A stretch of DNA of 64,000 nt, taken from Rivularia sp. T60_A2020_040. Its GTDB lineage: Bacteria > Cyanobacteriota > Cyanobacteriia > Cyanobacteriales > Nostocaceae. Below, one piece after another: positions 54,951-64,000 of this stretch (position 1 is the stretch's first letter; each line of letters begins with the position of its first letter). The stretch is taken from NCBI GenBank assembly GCA_015272215.1, contig JACYMD010000064.1, positions 107,036-171,035 on the forward strand. The letters are read 5' to 3'. The notes under the pieces are model-generated. The model had not been told where the DNA came from, searched no databases, and saw only the letters and a list, made by a program, of their open reading frames with translations. The position numbers were made by a program, and so were the translations under genes.

Positions 54951-55280
54951 ATGAAAAAGATTGTTTCAATATTGTTACTCAGTGTAGCAATTTTCAGTTT
55001 TGCTTTTAGTCGTCCTGCTTTAGCAGATGCAGCCGCTGGTGGTGCTATATTTAATGCTAATTGCGCTTCTTGCCATGCAGGTGGTAGAAATTTGGTTAAT
55101 GCTCAAAAAACTCTTAGTCAAGCCGATTTGGAGAAGTATGAAATGCATTCCATCGAAGCTATTGCTAACCAAGTTACCAAGGGTAAGAATGCTATGCCTG
55201 CTTTTAAAGGACGTTTGAAAGATACACAAATTCAAGATGTAGCTGCTTACGTTTTATCAAAGGCTGATGCTGGCTGGTAA
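54951..55280 (+). CDS. petJ: Cytochrome c6
   Basis: Soluble c-type cytochrome of the thylakoid lumen that carries electrons from cytochrome b6f to photosystem I, often induced when copper is too low for plastocyanin. A signal peptide (residues 1-25, ending RPALA) precedes a mature chain of 84 residues with the heme motif CASCH (38-42) and the axial Met82 in [15 protein letters not shown]1 octamer lies about 30 bases upstream of the start, and AGAGA serves as a weak ribosome-binding site. Confidence 0.96.
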   Translation: MKKIVSILLLSVAIFSFAFSRPALADAAAGGAIFNANCASCHAGGRNLVNAQKTLSQADLEKYEMHSIEAIANQVTKGKNAMPAFKGRLKDTQIQDVAAYVLSKADAGW

Positions 55281-55300
55281 TTTGTTTGCTATGTAAACTT

Positions 55301-55333
55301 AGAAGTCGGGTTTATCAAAGAAACCCGACTTCT
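55301..55333. repeat. AGAAGTCGGGTTT hairpin after petJ
   Basis: AGAAGTCGGGTTT and AAACCCGACTTCT are exact complements with a 7-base loop, 20 bases after the petJ stop and 10 bases before the convergent ligase gene end. It could terminate both transcripts. Confidence 0.75.
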
Positions 55334-55342
55334 GCAATTAAT

Positions 55343-56887
55343 CTATTTTCGTGTATATCGATGTTTGACACCTTGAGGAAAATATTCCGATTCTCCCATT
55401 GGTAATAATTCCACTCGCGGTGTTTGATATTCTGGAGGAACGTAATTAGCAAATTCGCTGTTAAGTCTTTTAAGTTGAGTGAGAATAGAATCTGCTACAG
55501 TTTGTTTTTTCTCTTCACTAGGTTCAACTTCTGGTGCTAATTCTACAACTACAGATAAAAAACTATTTTTATCCAAATCTTCTTGTATTTGCATGACAAA
55601 TTTACCAGTTACCCAATCTCGGATTAAAGGTTGTTCTAAACCGACTTTGATATTTTCTGGGTAGATATTCGCACCAAAGTAAGAAATTGTAAAGTTGGAA
55701 CGTCCAAAAACAAAAACAAAAGGTAAATTACGAATACCTCTTCTATTTGATAATGCTTCTATGGGGTTAAATCCATGCTCGGATAAAAATTCCAGCATTG
55801 CATTATAAGTAATAATTCCCCCATTATCTAAAATATTGTAACGCACTAAGGGAATTCCATTATCTCCAGAAAATAATAGCGTACCTCTAGAAATTCCTTT
55901 ATGATCAGAATTAGAATTGGTTGAATTTGGTATGACTTCAAAAAAGCGATTCATGGGGTCATACTGAACTAAAGTAGGTAAACGGGATTCTCCAAATAAA
56001 GTACGTGCAGTTTCGGGATTTTTTGCTAAAAACTGCCGTATACAAATACTTAACGGTGTTTCATTACCTAAAACACCCGCATCAGCCGTACCGTAAAGCG
56101 ATGCAAAATCATTACAGGGGTTTATATAACCTACTCTTTCCCCGACTAAATTTCGCCATTCTTCGCTAAATACTTCACCCGCCATCACAAATTTGATATT
56201 ATATTGCTGCCACTCAATACTATTAGCAATACCCGTATCAATCACATCTTTGAGAAAAGGTGGATATCCTAATAAAACAGTTTGTTCAAAATTGGGACTT
56301 AATTCCGATACTACTCTTAAAATTTCTGCTTTATTTGTACCAGGTGAAATTACGGTAACGGGATAACCTTTACTAGCAAGATAGCGACAGCAATTAGTAG
56401 TGAACATTCCCCCTACCCAAGTACCCAAAGCAAAGCAAACCACAGCTAAAGTAGATTTAGTATCTGCAAAAAAACTATCGTAAAATATCTGTTCAAACCG
56501 AGTAGCAATTTGTAACTCATCCGTAAAGAAACGTAGCCAAAATGTAGGTTTACCTGTTGAACCTGATGAAGCAGCAATTGTATCACAACTTGCTATTTTA
56601 CCGTCACGGCAGAAATCCGCTAACGGATAACATTTGAGGTAATTATCTTTAGTAAGTGGTGGTAATTTTTGAAAATCTGCAAAAGTTTGAATAGTATCGG
56701 GATTAATTTTATGTCGCGACAAAAAAGCTTGATAAGCCGGTACATTTGCCGCGACATCCTGAAATAACTTGATTATTTCCGCAGCGGGATTCTTGTCAAG
56801 ATGCCGTTGTAACACAGTTTCCAAAGGAGTATTTAAAAAGTCGTTAAATCCTTGAATTGCACGTTGACTTTGATTTTCGTAATTCAT
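55343..56887 (-). CDS. PaaK-like acyl-CoA ligase / adenylate-forming enzyme
   Basis: A 514-residue member of the phenylacetate-CoA-ligase-like branch of adenylate-forming enzymes. The ATP-binding motif is IAASSGSTGKPTFWLRFF, with LYGTADAGVLGNETPL, LFSGDNGIPLVRYNI and the C-terminal YFGANIYPENIKVGLEQP as further family blocks. Such enzymes activate a carboxylic acid as an acyl-adenylate; the substrate here is unknown. It stands alone, convergent with petJ and divergent from the kinase pair. Confidence 0.82.
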   Translation of the reverse strand: MNYENQSQRAIQGFNDFLNTPLETVLQRHLDKNPAAEIIKLFQDVAANVPAYQAFLSRHKINPDTIQTFADFQKLPPLTKDNYLKCYPLADFCRDGKIASCDTIAASSGSTGKPTFWLRFFTDELQIATRFEQIFYDSFFADTKSTLAVVCFALGTWVGGMFTTNCCRYLASKGYPVTVISPGTNKAEILRVVSELSPNFEQTVLLGYPPFLKDVIDTGIANSIEWQQYNIKFVMAGEVFSEEWRNLVGERVGYINPCNDFASLYGTADAGVLGNETPLSICIRQFLAKNPETARTLFGESRLPTLVQYDPMNRFFEVIPNSTNSNSDHKGISRGTLLFSGDNGIPLVRYNILDNGGIITYNAMLEFLSEHGFNPIEALSNRRGIRNLPFVFVFGRSNFTISYFGANIYPENIKVGLEQPLIRDWVTGKFVMQIQEDLDKNSFLSVVVELAPEVEPSEEKKQTVADSILTQLKRLNSEFANYVPPEYQTPRVELLPMGESEYFPQGVKHRYTRK

Positions 56888-57010
56888 AGCGCTTGTTGTA
56901 GTTGAAAAAACGAATTATTATAACCTCGAATATGAGAATTAGAAATTATACGTAAATTGCTCTGAATGCATTGTAGTTATTAACAAAAACCCCTTTAAAT
57001 TTTGGGCATT

Positions 57011-58771
57011 ATGCAGGTTTATTGCACTAAAAACCACAGAAACTCTTCACATAACCGCTTTTGTACTATATGCGGCGAACCTTTGCCTCTTGCTTCTGCG
57101 TCGATTATTATTGACCGCTATAAAATTGTACGACAACTTGGACAAGGAGGTTTTGGACGTACTTATTTGGCTGAGGATATGCAGCAGTCAGATAAAATAT
57201 GTGTTCTCAAGGAGTTTGCTCCCCAAGTAGAAGAAGATAAAGATTTACAAAAAGCCAAGGAGTTATTTGAAAGAGAAGCAAATGTCCTCAAACAGTTGCA
57301 ACATCCGCAAATTCCCCGTTTGCACTGTTCGTTACAGGTAAAGTTAGCCAATAAAGATTTTTTCTTTTTAGTGCAAGATTATGTTGAAGGTGAAAATTAT
57401 CAGGATTTATTAGAAAAATATCTCGATCAAGGACGATGTTTTAGTGAACAAGAAGTATTTCACTTATTAACACAAATTTTACCAGTATTAAGTTACATCC
57501 ATTCTAAAGATGTAGTTCACCGCGATATTTCACCGGATAATTTAATTTTACGCAGGGCTGATAATGTACCAGTTTTAATCGATTTTGGTGGTGTAAAGCA
57601 ATTACCAGCTTCTCAAGGATTATGGTTTACGCAATTACCCGTAAATCGCACATTATTGGGTAAGAAAGGTTACGCTCCCGAAGAGCAATTACGTCAGGGT
57701 AAAGCGTTTCACAGTAGCGATTTGTATTCCTTAGCGGTGACTGCTTTGGTATTACTTGCCGGAGAGGAACCACAAAAATTATACGATAGCTATCAAGGTA
57801 ATTGGCGTTGGGGAGAGAAAATCAAAGTTAGTCCGAATTTGGAAGCAGTTTTGAAAAGGATGCTTGCTTATAAACCTACTGATAGATATCAAAATGCTGA
57901 ACAAGTTTTAAAAGATTTACAGTCTTCGACTCCCGTTTCTAACCTGCCGACTTCTGCTCCCACTTATGCGGCTTCTGCTTCACCTAAAAGTGTAAATCCT
58001 TATATCACCAAGATTAATACAATGGTGGTGGCTCCTGGGCGCAAAAATGCTGGTGCAATCGCAACTAAATTTCACAACAAAACGAACGCTTTTGCAACTG
58101 CAATCCATTTACCAATTTGGTTGCGTCCTTTTTTCGTCAGTTTGGTAAGTACAAGTGTTGTGGTTTTAGTTTTTGCGGGTACTTGGGCTGTTATCAATGG
58201 AGTTATTAATGCTGTCACTTCGTTTTCTCTTCCCGCAGTTTCTTTACCACAATTACCGTCGGTAGAATTACCTGGTTTACCAGGGAATGATAATAATGCT
58301 AATACGGGATTAAGTCGCGGTGAAACCAATAATATTCAAAAAATTATCCAGCGTCGTCAGCGGTTACAAATTCCCGAATTATTTTTTAATACTACGGTAA
58401 ATCAAATTTTTTATACCCAAAATCCCCAAGCTCGCGGACGTACCTTAACTGGTAGTTCAGAAGATGAAGCTTTACGGAAGAAGTGGTACAGTATTGCCCA
58501 AGACTTGCTCGATAAGCTAGAAAAAGCTAACCTCAGTAAGGAAACTCGGCAAAAATTAGGAGGCTATACTGGACAAGATTATCAAAATTGGGAACAGCGA
58601 TCGCAATCGGGGGAATTCGGTAATTATACTATTGAGGATTTAAATAGAGATACCAACCGTAAATTCGATCGATTGTTTCCTGGAGAAAGACAGGGGAACT
58701 TAACACAGCAAACCTTTGGTCAAATTTGGTATGCATTAGCGAATGAAGAAGTTAGCAAGCGAGGGAGTTAA
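57011..58771 (+). CDS. Zinc-ribbon serine/threonine kinase, first of a tandem pair
   Basis: A 586-residue protein. An N-terminal zinc-ribbon-like segment (CTKNHRNSSHNRFCTICGEP) precedes a Hanks-type kinase (LGQGGFGRTYLAEDM, VLKEFAP, VVHRDISPDNLIL, LIDFGGVKQ, KKGYAPEEQLRQG). One transmembrane helix (FFVSLVSTSVVVLVFAGTWA) follows, then an extracytoplasmic domain (about residues 440-586) of unknown function with RQRLQIPELFFNTTVNQIFY. ATG at 57011 preferred to a TTG at 57002. The next gene is a clear paralogue. Confidence 0.88.
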   Translation: MQVYCTKNHRNSSHNRFCTICGEPLPLASASIIIDRYKIVRQLGQGGFGRTYLAEDMQQSDKICVLKEFAPQVEEDKDLQKAKELFEREANVLKQLQHPQIPRLHCSLQVKLANKDFFFLVQDYVEGENYQDLLEKYLDQGRCFSEQEVFHLLTQILPVLSYIHSKDVVHRDISPDNLILRRADNVPVLIDFGGVKQLPASQGLWFTQLPVNRTLLGKKGYAPEEQLRQGKAFHSSDLYSLAVTALVLLAGEEPQKLYDSYQGNWRWGEKIKVSPNLEAVLKRMLAYKPTDRYQNAEQVLKDLQSSTPVSNLPTSAPTYAASASPKSVNPYITKINTMVVAPGRKNAGAIATKFHNKTNAFATAIHLPIWLRPFFVSLVSTSVVVLVFAGTWAVINGVINAVTSFSLPAVSLPQLPSVELPGLPGNDNNANTGLSRGETNNIQKIIQRRQRLQIPELFFNTTVNQIFYTQNPQARGRTLTGSSEDEALRKKWYSIAQDLLDKLEKANLSKETRQKLGGYTGQDYQNWEQRSQSGEFGNYTIEDLNRDTNRKFDRLFPGERQGNLTQQTFGQIWYALANEEVSKRGS

Positions 58772-59180
58772 TATTTAATAATTAATGAACAATAATCAAG
58801 TGTAATTTCCTAAGTATGTAAGCTGTGCTAATACAAGTGTAGTCTTATTTTATAAGTAGCAATATCGAGATTTACATTTTACATTTTGAACTTGTAAATC
58901 TAAACTAATAATTTAGCTCTGAAGATTTTTGGACGTTGCTGAAAAGATGTATGAAAATGATTTTGCATGATTTTGAAAACCTTGGGAGACGTGTTGTTAT
59001 ATCACGTCTCTACATTTAAAATTCCGCCCTTGGATTGAGCAACAGCGATTTTGGAGTAGCAGTAGCAATTAGAAAAACTTAATCCGTCCATAACTCCTAA
59101 CTCGTAACTCCGGTACAGACGTAGCAATACGCCCCGTCTCTACAATTCCCAACTCCTAACTCCTAACTTCTACCTCTCCC
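58772..59180. repeat. Spacer between the paired kinases
   Basis: Contains a GAGACGTG...CACGTCTC palindrome (about 58984-59008), the inverted 31-bp palindrome copy at 59113-59143, and AACTCCTAACTCC heptamers up to the kinase start. No gene seen. Confidence 0.65.
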
Positions 59181-61340
59181 ATGACATTTATTAAATGCTC
59201 GAAAGGACATGAAAATCCCCCTGGAAGCCGCTTTTGTTTACACTGCGGCGAAATGTTGCATGATTCTCCAATGAGTCAAAGTATACAACCAGGGCAAACT
59301 TTGAGTGAACGTTATTTAATAGTACGTCAGTTGGGGCAGGGGGGATTTGGACGAACTTATTTAGCTGAAGATGTCAACCGTTTTCGTGAACTTTGCGTTT
59401 TAAAAGAATTTTCTCCCCAAGTTCAAACTGAATACGTTTTACAAAAATCGGAACAACTATTTGAACGAGAAGCAAGCGTTCTTTACAAACTGCAACATCC
59501 TCAAATACCCCGCTTCCGCGAACTTTTACGTTTAAAAATCAATAATAAAGAATACTTAATTTTAGTCCAAGATTATGTAGAGGGAGAAAATTATCGTTCC
59601 TTATTGGATTACCGTCTCAAACAAGGAATGAAATTTAGTGAAACTGAAGTAAAGCAGTTATTACAGCAAATATTACCAGTATTAGATTATATTCATTCCC
59701 TAGGTGTAATTCACCGGGATATTTCACCAGATAACTTAATTCTTCGTCAAAGTGACCAATTACCAATATTAATCGATTTTGGTGGTGTGAAGCAAGTAGT
59801 CGCAACGGTAGCTTCCCAATATTATGCACCGGGTAGTACTCCTACAACCCCAATGCCAACTTTACTCGGAAAAGTGGGTTATGCTCCCCCAGAACAAATG
59901 CAAACTGGGTTAGTAGAACCCCATAGCGATTTATATGCTTTGGCTGCAACAGTACTCGTTTTGCTTACAGGTAAACAACCAGCAGAATTAATTGATAGCT
60001 ATAACTTGCAATGGCAATGGCGGCGAGAAGTTAATCTAAGTCCTGAATTCGGGGTAGTGTTAGATAAAATGCTGTCTACAGCACCCAGGGAACGCTATCA
60101 AAATGCCAATCAAGTTTTACAAGCCCTTAAAGGTGGTGCTTCTACAAATAATCATCCAGGATTACAGACACTACCTCCCCAATTACAACCACCGCAACAA
60201 ACAGCACAAACCGTTGCTGTCGCACCTGCGGTACAATCACCTAGTTTTGCAGCACCCGGTTTCCCCGAACCTCAATCGAAATCTACAACTTGGTTGACAC
60301 CGGGAAAAATTGCCGCCATATTTTTAACTACAATCGCTTTAGGCGGTTTAACTTACTTTGGAGTATCTCAAATCACATTTAGAGAAGATTCAACACCGAT
60401 AGTAACACCCACATCAACAGAGCCTCCAGTTGATCCAAAATTTTCCTCAGAAGAAAGAGAACGTAAAGAAAAACTCAAATCACAACGAGAACAACTAGGT
60501 ATAGATTATAACTTTTACGTCAGACTAGTTAATCAAATATTTTGGAATCGAAATCCCAGTTTAAATGGACGTACCTTGAGCGACGAACCCCAAGATGCAG
60601 ACCTCCGCGAACAATGGGATAAAACAGCCAGCGAATTGCTCAACAAGATGTCACAACTGAGTTCCGATGCTCGGCGTAGACTGGGAACCTTTACCGCAGC
60701 AGACCGCGATCGCTGGAAGGTTCGGGTGAATAATATTAATGTTGGTAGCCGTTCGGTATACGACTTAGCCGATGCACCGTTTTTCAGTAATTTCCCTGAG
60801 CAAAAAAGTAAAAATTTTATTAACCAACCCGTAGGGCAAGTTTGGCATGGATTCGTATTTGATAAACTAAATGCAGTATTTGCACGTAGTGCTTTTGAGA
60901 AACTGCAATTCGCCAGCGGTGATACAGGAGTTAGTAGAAGCGGTAATTTTAGAACTCTACAAGGTAAAATCTTCATCGCTCAACTCAGCAAAGGGCAAGA
61001 AATGGAAGTCAATTTAACGGCTTCCCCCAAAGTATTATTGTCCATCTATTCACCTTCTGGTAAAACAGTATTATTAGAAGATTCTACAAAACGTTCTTGG
61101 TCGGGTACTCTCGATGAAAATGGATATTATGAATTCGTCATCGTCTCCACATCATCCCAATCCGAAGATTACCGGCTGAGTTTACAAGTAGAAAATGCTG
61201 CTCCAGCACCGGAGCCCACATCGGAGCCAGAACCCACACCAGAACCCACACCAGAACCCACATCTGAACCCACACCGGAACCCACACCGGAACCAACAGA
61301 AGAACCAACAGAAGAACCCGTACCAGAATCGACACCGTAA
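59181..61340 (+). CDS. Zinc-ribbon serine/threonine kinase with sensor and PPC-like C-terminus
   Basis: A 719-residue paralogue of the preceding kinase. Zinc ribbon (CSKGHENPPGSRFCLHCGEM), kinase (LGQGGFGRTYLAEDVNRF, VIHRDISPDNLIL, LIDFGGVKQVVAT, KVGYAPPEQMQTG), one membrane helix (IAAIFLTTIALGGLTYFGVS), the shared outer domain (LGIDYNFYVRLVNQIFW), then a beta-rich pre-peptidase C-terminal-like domain (GKIFIAQLSKGQEMEVNLTA) and a 40-residue Pro-Glu-Thr tail. Likely senses envelope signals. Confidence 0.88.
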   Translation: MTFIKCSKGHENPPGSRFCLHCGEMLHDSPMSQSIQPGQTLSERYLIVRQLGQGGFGRTYLAEDVNRFRELCVLKEFSPQVQTEYVLQKSEQLFEREASVLYKLQHPQIPRFRELLRLKINNKEYLILVQDYVEGENYRSLLDYRLKQGMKFSETEVKQLLQQILPVLDYIHSLGVIHRDISPDNLILRQSDQLPILIDFGGVKQVVATVASQYYAPGSTPTTPMPTLLGKVGYAPPEQMQTGLVEPHSDLYALAATVLVLLTGKQPAELIDSYNLQWQWRREVNLSPEFGVVLDKMLSTAPRERYQNANQVLQALKGGASTNNHPGLQTLPPQLQPPQQTAQTVAVAPAVQSPSFAAPGFPEPQSKSTTWLTPGKIAAIFLTTIALGGLTYFGVSQITFREDSTPIVTPTSTEPPVDPKFSSEERERKEKLKSQREQLGIDYNFYVRLVNQIFWNRNPSLNGRTLSDEPQDADLREQWDKTASELLNKMSQLSSDARRRLGTFTAADRDRWKVRVNNINVGSRSVYDLADAPFFSNFPEQKSKNFINQPVGQVWHGFVFDKLNAVFARSAFEKLQFASGDTGVSRSGNFRTLQGKIFIAQLSKGQEMEVNLTASPKVLLSIYSPSGKTVLLEDSTKRSWSGTLDENGYYEFVIVSTSSQSEDYRLSLQVENAAPAPEPTSEPEPTPEPTPEPTSEPTPEPTPEPTEEPTEEPVPESTP

Positions 61341-61424
61341 TTGGGAATTAAATCCGTGAAATCTCTCCCATCCGTTTTAATATGTGATATAATAATTGTT
61401 TGGTTAATTAGAGGGTAGAATAAA

Positions 61425-61862
61425 TTGGCAGATCAATCATACTTAGATAAAGATACTCCTTTGGTACCAGTGGGCAGCCACTGTATTTTGGAACTGTATG
61501 AATGTCCCAAGGATTTGCTCAACGATGTTGATTTCATCAAAAAAGCGTTGGAAGAAGGAGTCAAAGAAGCTGACTCGACTTTACTCAAAGAACTGACTTA
61601 TCAGTTTGAACCTTACGGAGTAACGGCTTTAGCGCTTTTAGCAGAATCTCACGTTTCGGTTCACACTTGGCCTGAAATTGGTTATATTGCGATCGATATG
61701 TTTACTTGCGGTGAACACGCACAACCAGAAAAAGCCTGCAAGTTTTTAGTAAAAGCTTTTCAAGCTAAAAATCACATACTTTTGAAAATTCCTAGAGGTA
61801 GGCTGACACCAGAGCTGAAGAAGCTGGAAGAAAGTTTATTAGCTGGTGCTTCTGAAAGGTAA
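61425..61862 (+). CDS. speD: S-adenosylmethionine decarboxylase proenzyme
   Basis: Self-processing pyruvoyl enzyme that makes decarboxylated AdoMet for spermidine synthesis. Cleavage falls between Glu74 and Ser75 in LLAESHVSVHTWPEIGY; Ser75 becomes the pyruvoyl group, with His80 and Cys95 (DMFTCGEH) as the other catalytic residues, at the spacing of class 1B bacterial enzymes. 145 residues. The start is TTG at 61425, supported by GAGGG nine bases upstream and absence of a better start codon. Confidence 0.93.
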   Translation: MADQSYLDKDTPLVPVGSHCILELYECPKDLLNDVDFIKKALEEGVKEADSTLLKELTYQFEPYGVTALALLAESHVSVHTWPEIGYIAIDMFTCGEHAQPEKACKFLVKAFQAKNHILLKIPRGRLTPELKKLEESLLAGASER

Positions 61863-61960
61863 AAGAAGAAAAAATAAGAGATGGAGAGAGGGTAAATAAT
61901 TCTTAACTCCTCACTCCATCTCATGACGGAGAGGTTATGAGGCTAACACTCCTAACTATT

Positions 61961-62091
61961 ACTCCCTTCCCGTTAAAAGATTACCGTTCGCGCAGCGTCT
62001 CCCTCCAGGGAGAAAAAAAAACCGCAGAGACGCAGAGAACGCAAAGGAAAGAGATAAAGAGAAATAGCTAATTTTCGAGCGGGATAGGAGT
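61961..62091. mobile_element. MITE-like element, copy 2 (131 bp)
   Basis: Ends ACTCCCTTCCCG (61961-61972) and CGGGATAGGAGT (62080-62091). The interior matches copy 1 at 29168 (AACCGCAGAGACGCAGAG and following) but has an extra segment with TTCGCGCAGCGTCTCCCTCC. It ends 2 bases before the stop codon of the next, minus-strand gene. Confidence 0.6.
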
Positions 62092-62093
62092 AA

Positions 62094-64000
62094 TTACATT
62101 TCATAAAGCGAAATATTGCGGAAATGACTTTGTGCTATTGAGTTAGATACATCATCGTCAGATGCTAAAGTGAGATAATCAAAGTTACCTGTAAAGTAGT
62201 CTCCGACTTTCATTTCATAGGTTTTCCATCCGGAACCAAGGGTATAGTTATCTTCAATGTCTATTCCCCAATTTTGAGTACCTGAGACTTGAAATAAGTG
62301 CTTAGCATCACCACCGTTGATGATATCGTCATTATCAAAACCAATACCCTGTATCTCTGCTTGGGCATTACTTTGAAATTCAAATTTGAGAACGGTATTT
62401 TGGGTAATATTGTAGTTATTAATATCTAATTTTTTCCAACTGTTACCATTAAGTTCAACTTGGGTTTTATCATCAGAAATGGTAAATGTACCTTTATCTT
62501 GATTCACACCACCGTAGGAAGAAAGAGTGGAATTATTAGTACTATCTTTGACAAAAAGTACAACATCTAAATTTGAATCTTCTTGATTTTCAACAATGCT
62601 TAATTTATTATTTGTTTGAGCTACAGCTTGAGCGTATTGACTATATTCATATAATTTCAAATTACGGAATTGACTGTGAGCATCAGCATTTTTGACATCG
62701 TGATCATTAGCAAATACTAAATAATTAAATTGACCACTCATATAGTCACCGACACGGATTTGATAAGATTGCCAACCAGAGTTAGTTTGATATTCAAATC
62801 CAGAAATACCCCAACCTTTTTCAGTTCCTGCTAGTTGAAAGATATTTTTACGATCTTTGCTAGTTAATTTGTTGTCGATATCAAAACCAATACCTTGTAT
62901 TTCTCCTTCAACGGTACTGTTATATTCAAATTCAAGTATGGTATCTACAGTAATGTTGTAATCAATAGATAGTTGTTTCCAAGAATTACCTTGCATTTCA
63001 AACTCTTTACCATCATCAGAAATATTCAGAATTCCAGTCTTATCTTGATCAGCGTAAGAGTCTAAAGAATCGAAGCTTAATGTTGGTATTTCTGGGACTG
63101 GTTGAGTTTCAGCAATGGGAATTTGACCATATTCATATAATCTTAAATTACGGAATTGACTATGAGCATCAGCATTGCTAACATCGTGGTCATTAGCAAA
63201 TACTAAATAATTAAATTGACCACTCATATAGTCACCGACACGGATTTGATAAGATTGCCAACCAGAGTTAGTTTGATATTCAAATCCAGAAATACCCCAA
63301 CCTTTTTCAGTTCCTGCTAGTTGAAAGATATTTTTACGATCTTTGCTAGTTAATTTGTTGTCGATATCAAAACCAATACCTTGTATTTCTCCTTCAACGG
63401 TACTGTTATATTCAAATTCAAGTATGGTATCTACAGTAATGTTGTAATCAATAGATAATTTTTTCCAAGAATTACCTTGCATTTCCAACTCTTTACCATC
63501 AGCAGAAATATTTAGAATTCCAGTCTTATCTTGATCTGCATAAGAGTCTAAAGAGTCGAAGTTTAATGTTGGTATTTCTGAGGTAGATTTAGTTTCAGCA
63601 GGTTGTTGAGTTGGAGTTGATTGAGTCTCAGCTTCTGGAGTCGGTTGAGTTTCAGCAATGGGAATTTGACCATATTCATATAATCTTAAATTACGGAATT
63701 GACTATGAGCATCAGCATTGCTAACATCGTGGTCATTAGCAAATACTAAATAATTAAATTGACCACTCATATAGTCACCGACACGGATTTGATAAGATTG
63801 CCAACCAGAGTTAGTTTGATATTCAAATCCAGAAATACCCCAACCTTTTTCAGTTCCTGCTAGTTGAAAGATATTTTTACGATCTTTGCTAGTTAATTTG
63901 TTGTCGATATCAAAACCAATACCTTGTATTTCTCCTTCAACGGTACTGTTATATTCAAATTCAAGTATGGTATCTACAGTAATGTTGTAATCAATAGATA
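62094..64000 (-). CDS. Repeat-domain protein, C-terminal part (gene cut by window end)
   Basis: The frame is open to the window edge; the true start lies beyond 64000. The visible ~635 residues are built of repeats of about 160 residues: FDSLDSYADQDKTGILNIS, then LSIDYNITVDTILEFEYNS, EIQGIGFDIDN, FQLAGTEKGWGISGFEYQT and VFANDHDVSNADAHSQFRN. Three copies are almost identical, even in DNA; the last (C-terminal) copy has diverged. Linkers are Pro-Thr-Glu-Gln rich. The pattern suggests a secreted or surface beta-sandwich, possibly carbohydrate-binding (inference). I do not recognise a named family. Confidence 0.75.
   Translation of the reverse strand, partial: SIDYNITVDTILEFEYNSTVEGEIQGIGFDIDNKLTSKDRKNIFQLAGTEKGWGISGFEYQTNSGWQSYQIRVGDYMSGQFNYLVFANDHDVSNADAHSQFRNLRLYEYGQIPIAETQPTPEAETQSTPTQQPAETKSTSEIPTLNFDSLDSYADQDKTGILNISADGKELEMQGNSWKKLSIDYNITVDTILEFEYNSTVEGEIQGIGFDIDNKLTSKDRKNIFQLAGTEKGWGISGFEYQTNSGWQSYQIRVGDYMSGQFNYLVFANDHDVSNADAHSQFRNLRLYEYGQIPIAETQPVPEIPTLSFDSLDSYADQDKTGILNISDDGKEFEMQGNSWKQLSIDYNITVDTILEFEYNSTVEGEIQGIGFDIDNKLTSKDRKNIFQLAGTEKGWGISGFEYQTNSGWQSYQIRVGDYMSGQFNYLVFANDHDVKNADAHSQFRNLKLYEYSQYAQAVAQTNNKLSIVENQEDSNLDVVLFVKDSTNNSTLSSYGGVNQDKGTFTISDDKTQVELNGNSWKKLDINNYNITQNTVLKFEFQSNAQAEIQGIGFDNDDIINGGDAKHLFQVSGTQNWGIDIEDNYTLGSGWKTYEMKVGDYFTGNFDYLTLASDDDVSNSIAQSHFRNISLYEM

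Overview
The window comes from a filamentous, probably heterocyst-forming (Nostocales) cyanobacterium. It carries psbA (photosystem II D1), nblA (phycobilisome degradation), petJ (cytochrome c6), a kaiB/kaiC pair and many copies of the HIP1 octamer GCGATCGC. Short heptamer tandem repeats fill a large share of the gene spacers. The DNA is AT-rich. A Rivularia/Calothrix-like origin is an inference from repeat density. No tRNA, rRNA or CRISPR array was recognised.

1-11 kb: surE end, a sugar transferase beside an IS200/IS605-like scar, cobA-hemD (tetrapyrrole synthesis), coaE, tldD, a GT4 glycosyltransferase, an L,D-transpeptidase, an antenna-less photolyase-like flavoprotein, and higA next to a stub of its toxin gene. 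11-20 kb: a leader matching the c-di-AMP (ydaO/yuaA) riboswitch ahead of an anion-permease/ArsB-like transporter, a Uma2 nuclease, a methyltransferase coupled to a cyclic-peptide-type ABC exporter, an MscS channel with a large insertion, and a DUF4041/GIY-YIG-like protein.

20-23.4 kb holds the most unusual group. Two adjacent proteins share a similar N-terminal helical (effector-associated-like) domain, one joined to a trypsin-like protease and the other to a formylglycine-generating-enzyme-like domain. They sit directly behind a frameshifted phd-type antitoxin gene. 23.5-34.5 kb is mostly housekeeping and photosynthesis: ilvA, a delta-9-type desaturase, HIT, psbA, recR, a CmpR-like LysR regulator, an ABC1 kinase, a PP2C phosphatase and nblA.

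35-49 kb: a Ser/Thr kinase, anmK, and kdpABC (high-affinity K+ uptake) with repeat-filled spacers. Divergent from kdp is a kaiB-kaiC-hybrid histidine kinase cluster that looks like a clock-type signalling module feeding a phosphorelay. 49-64 kb: priA with an in-frame insertion made of dispersed-repeat DNA, a group 2-type sigma factor, a GNAT, petJ, a PaaK-like ligase, two tandem zinc-ribbon Ser/Thr kinases, speD, and the 3' part of a protein built from nearly identical ~160-residue repeats.

Several dispersed elements recur: an inverted-repeat-bounded MITE-like element (29168 and 61961), a 109-bp element with 14-bp inverted ends (9574), a 31-bp palindrome (37685, 54649, 59113) and a hairpin with arms AGAAGTCGGGTTT (14273 degraded, 35024, 55301).
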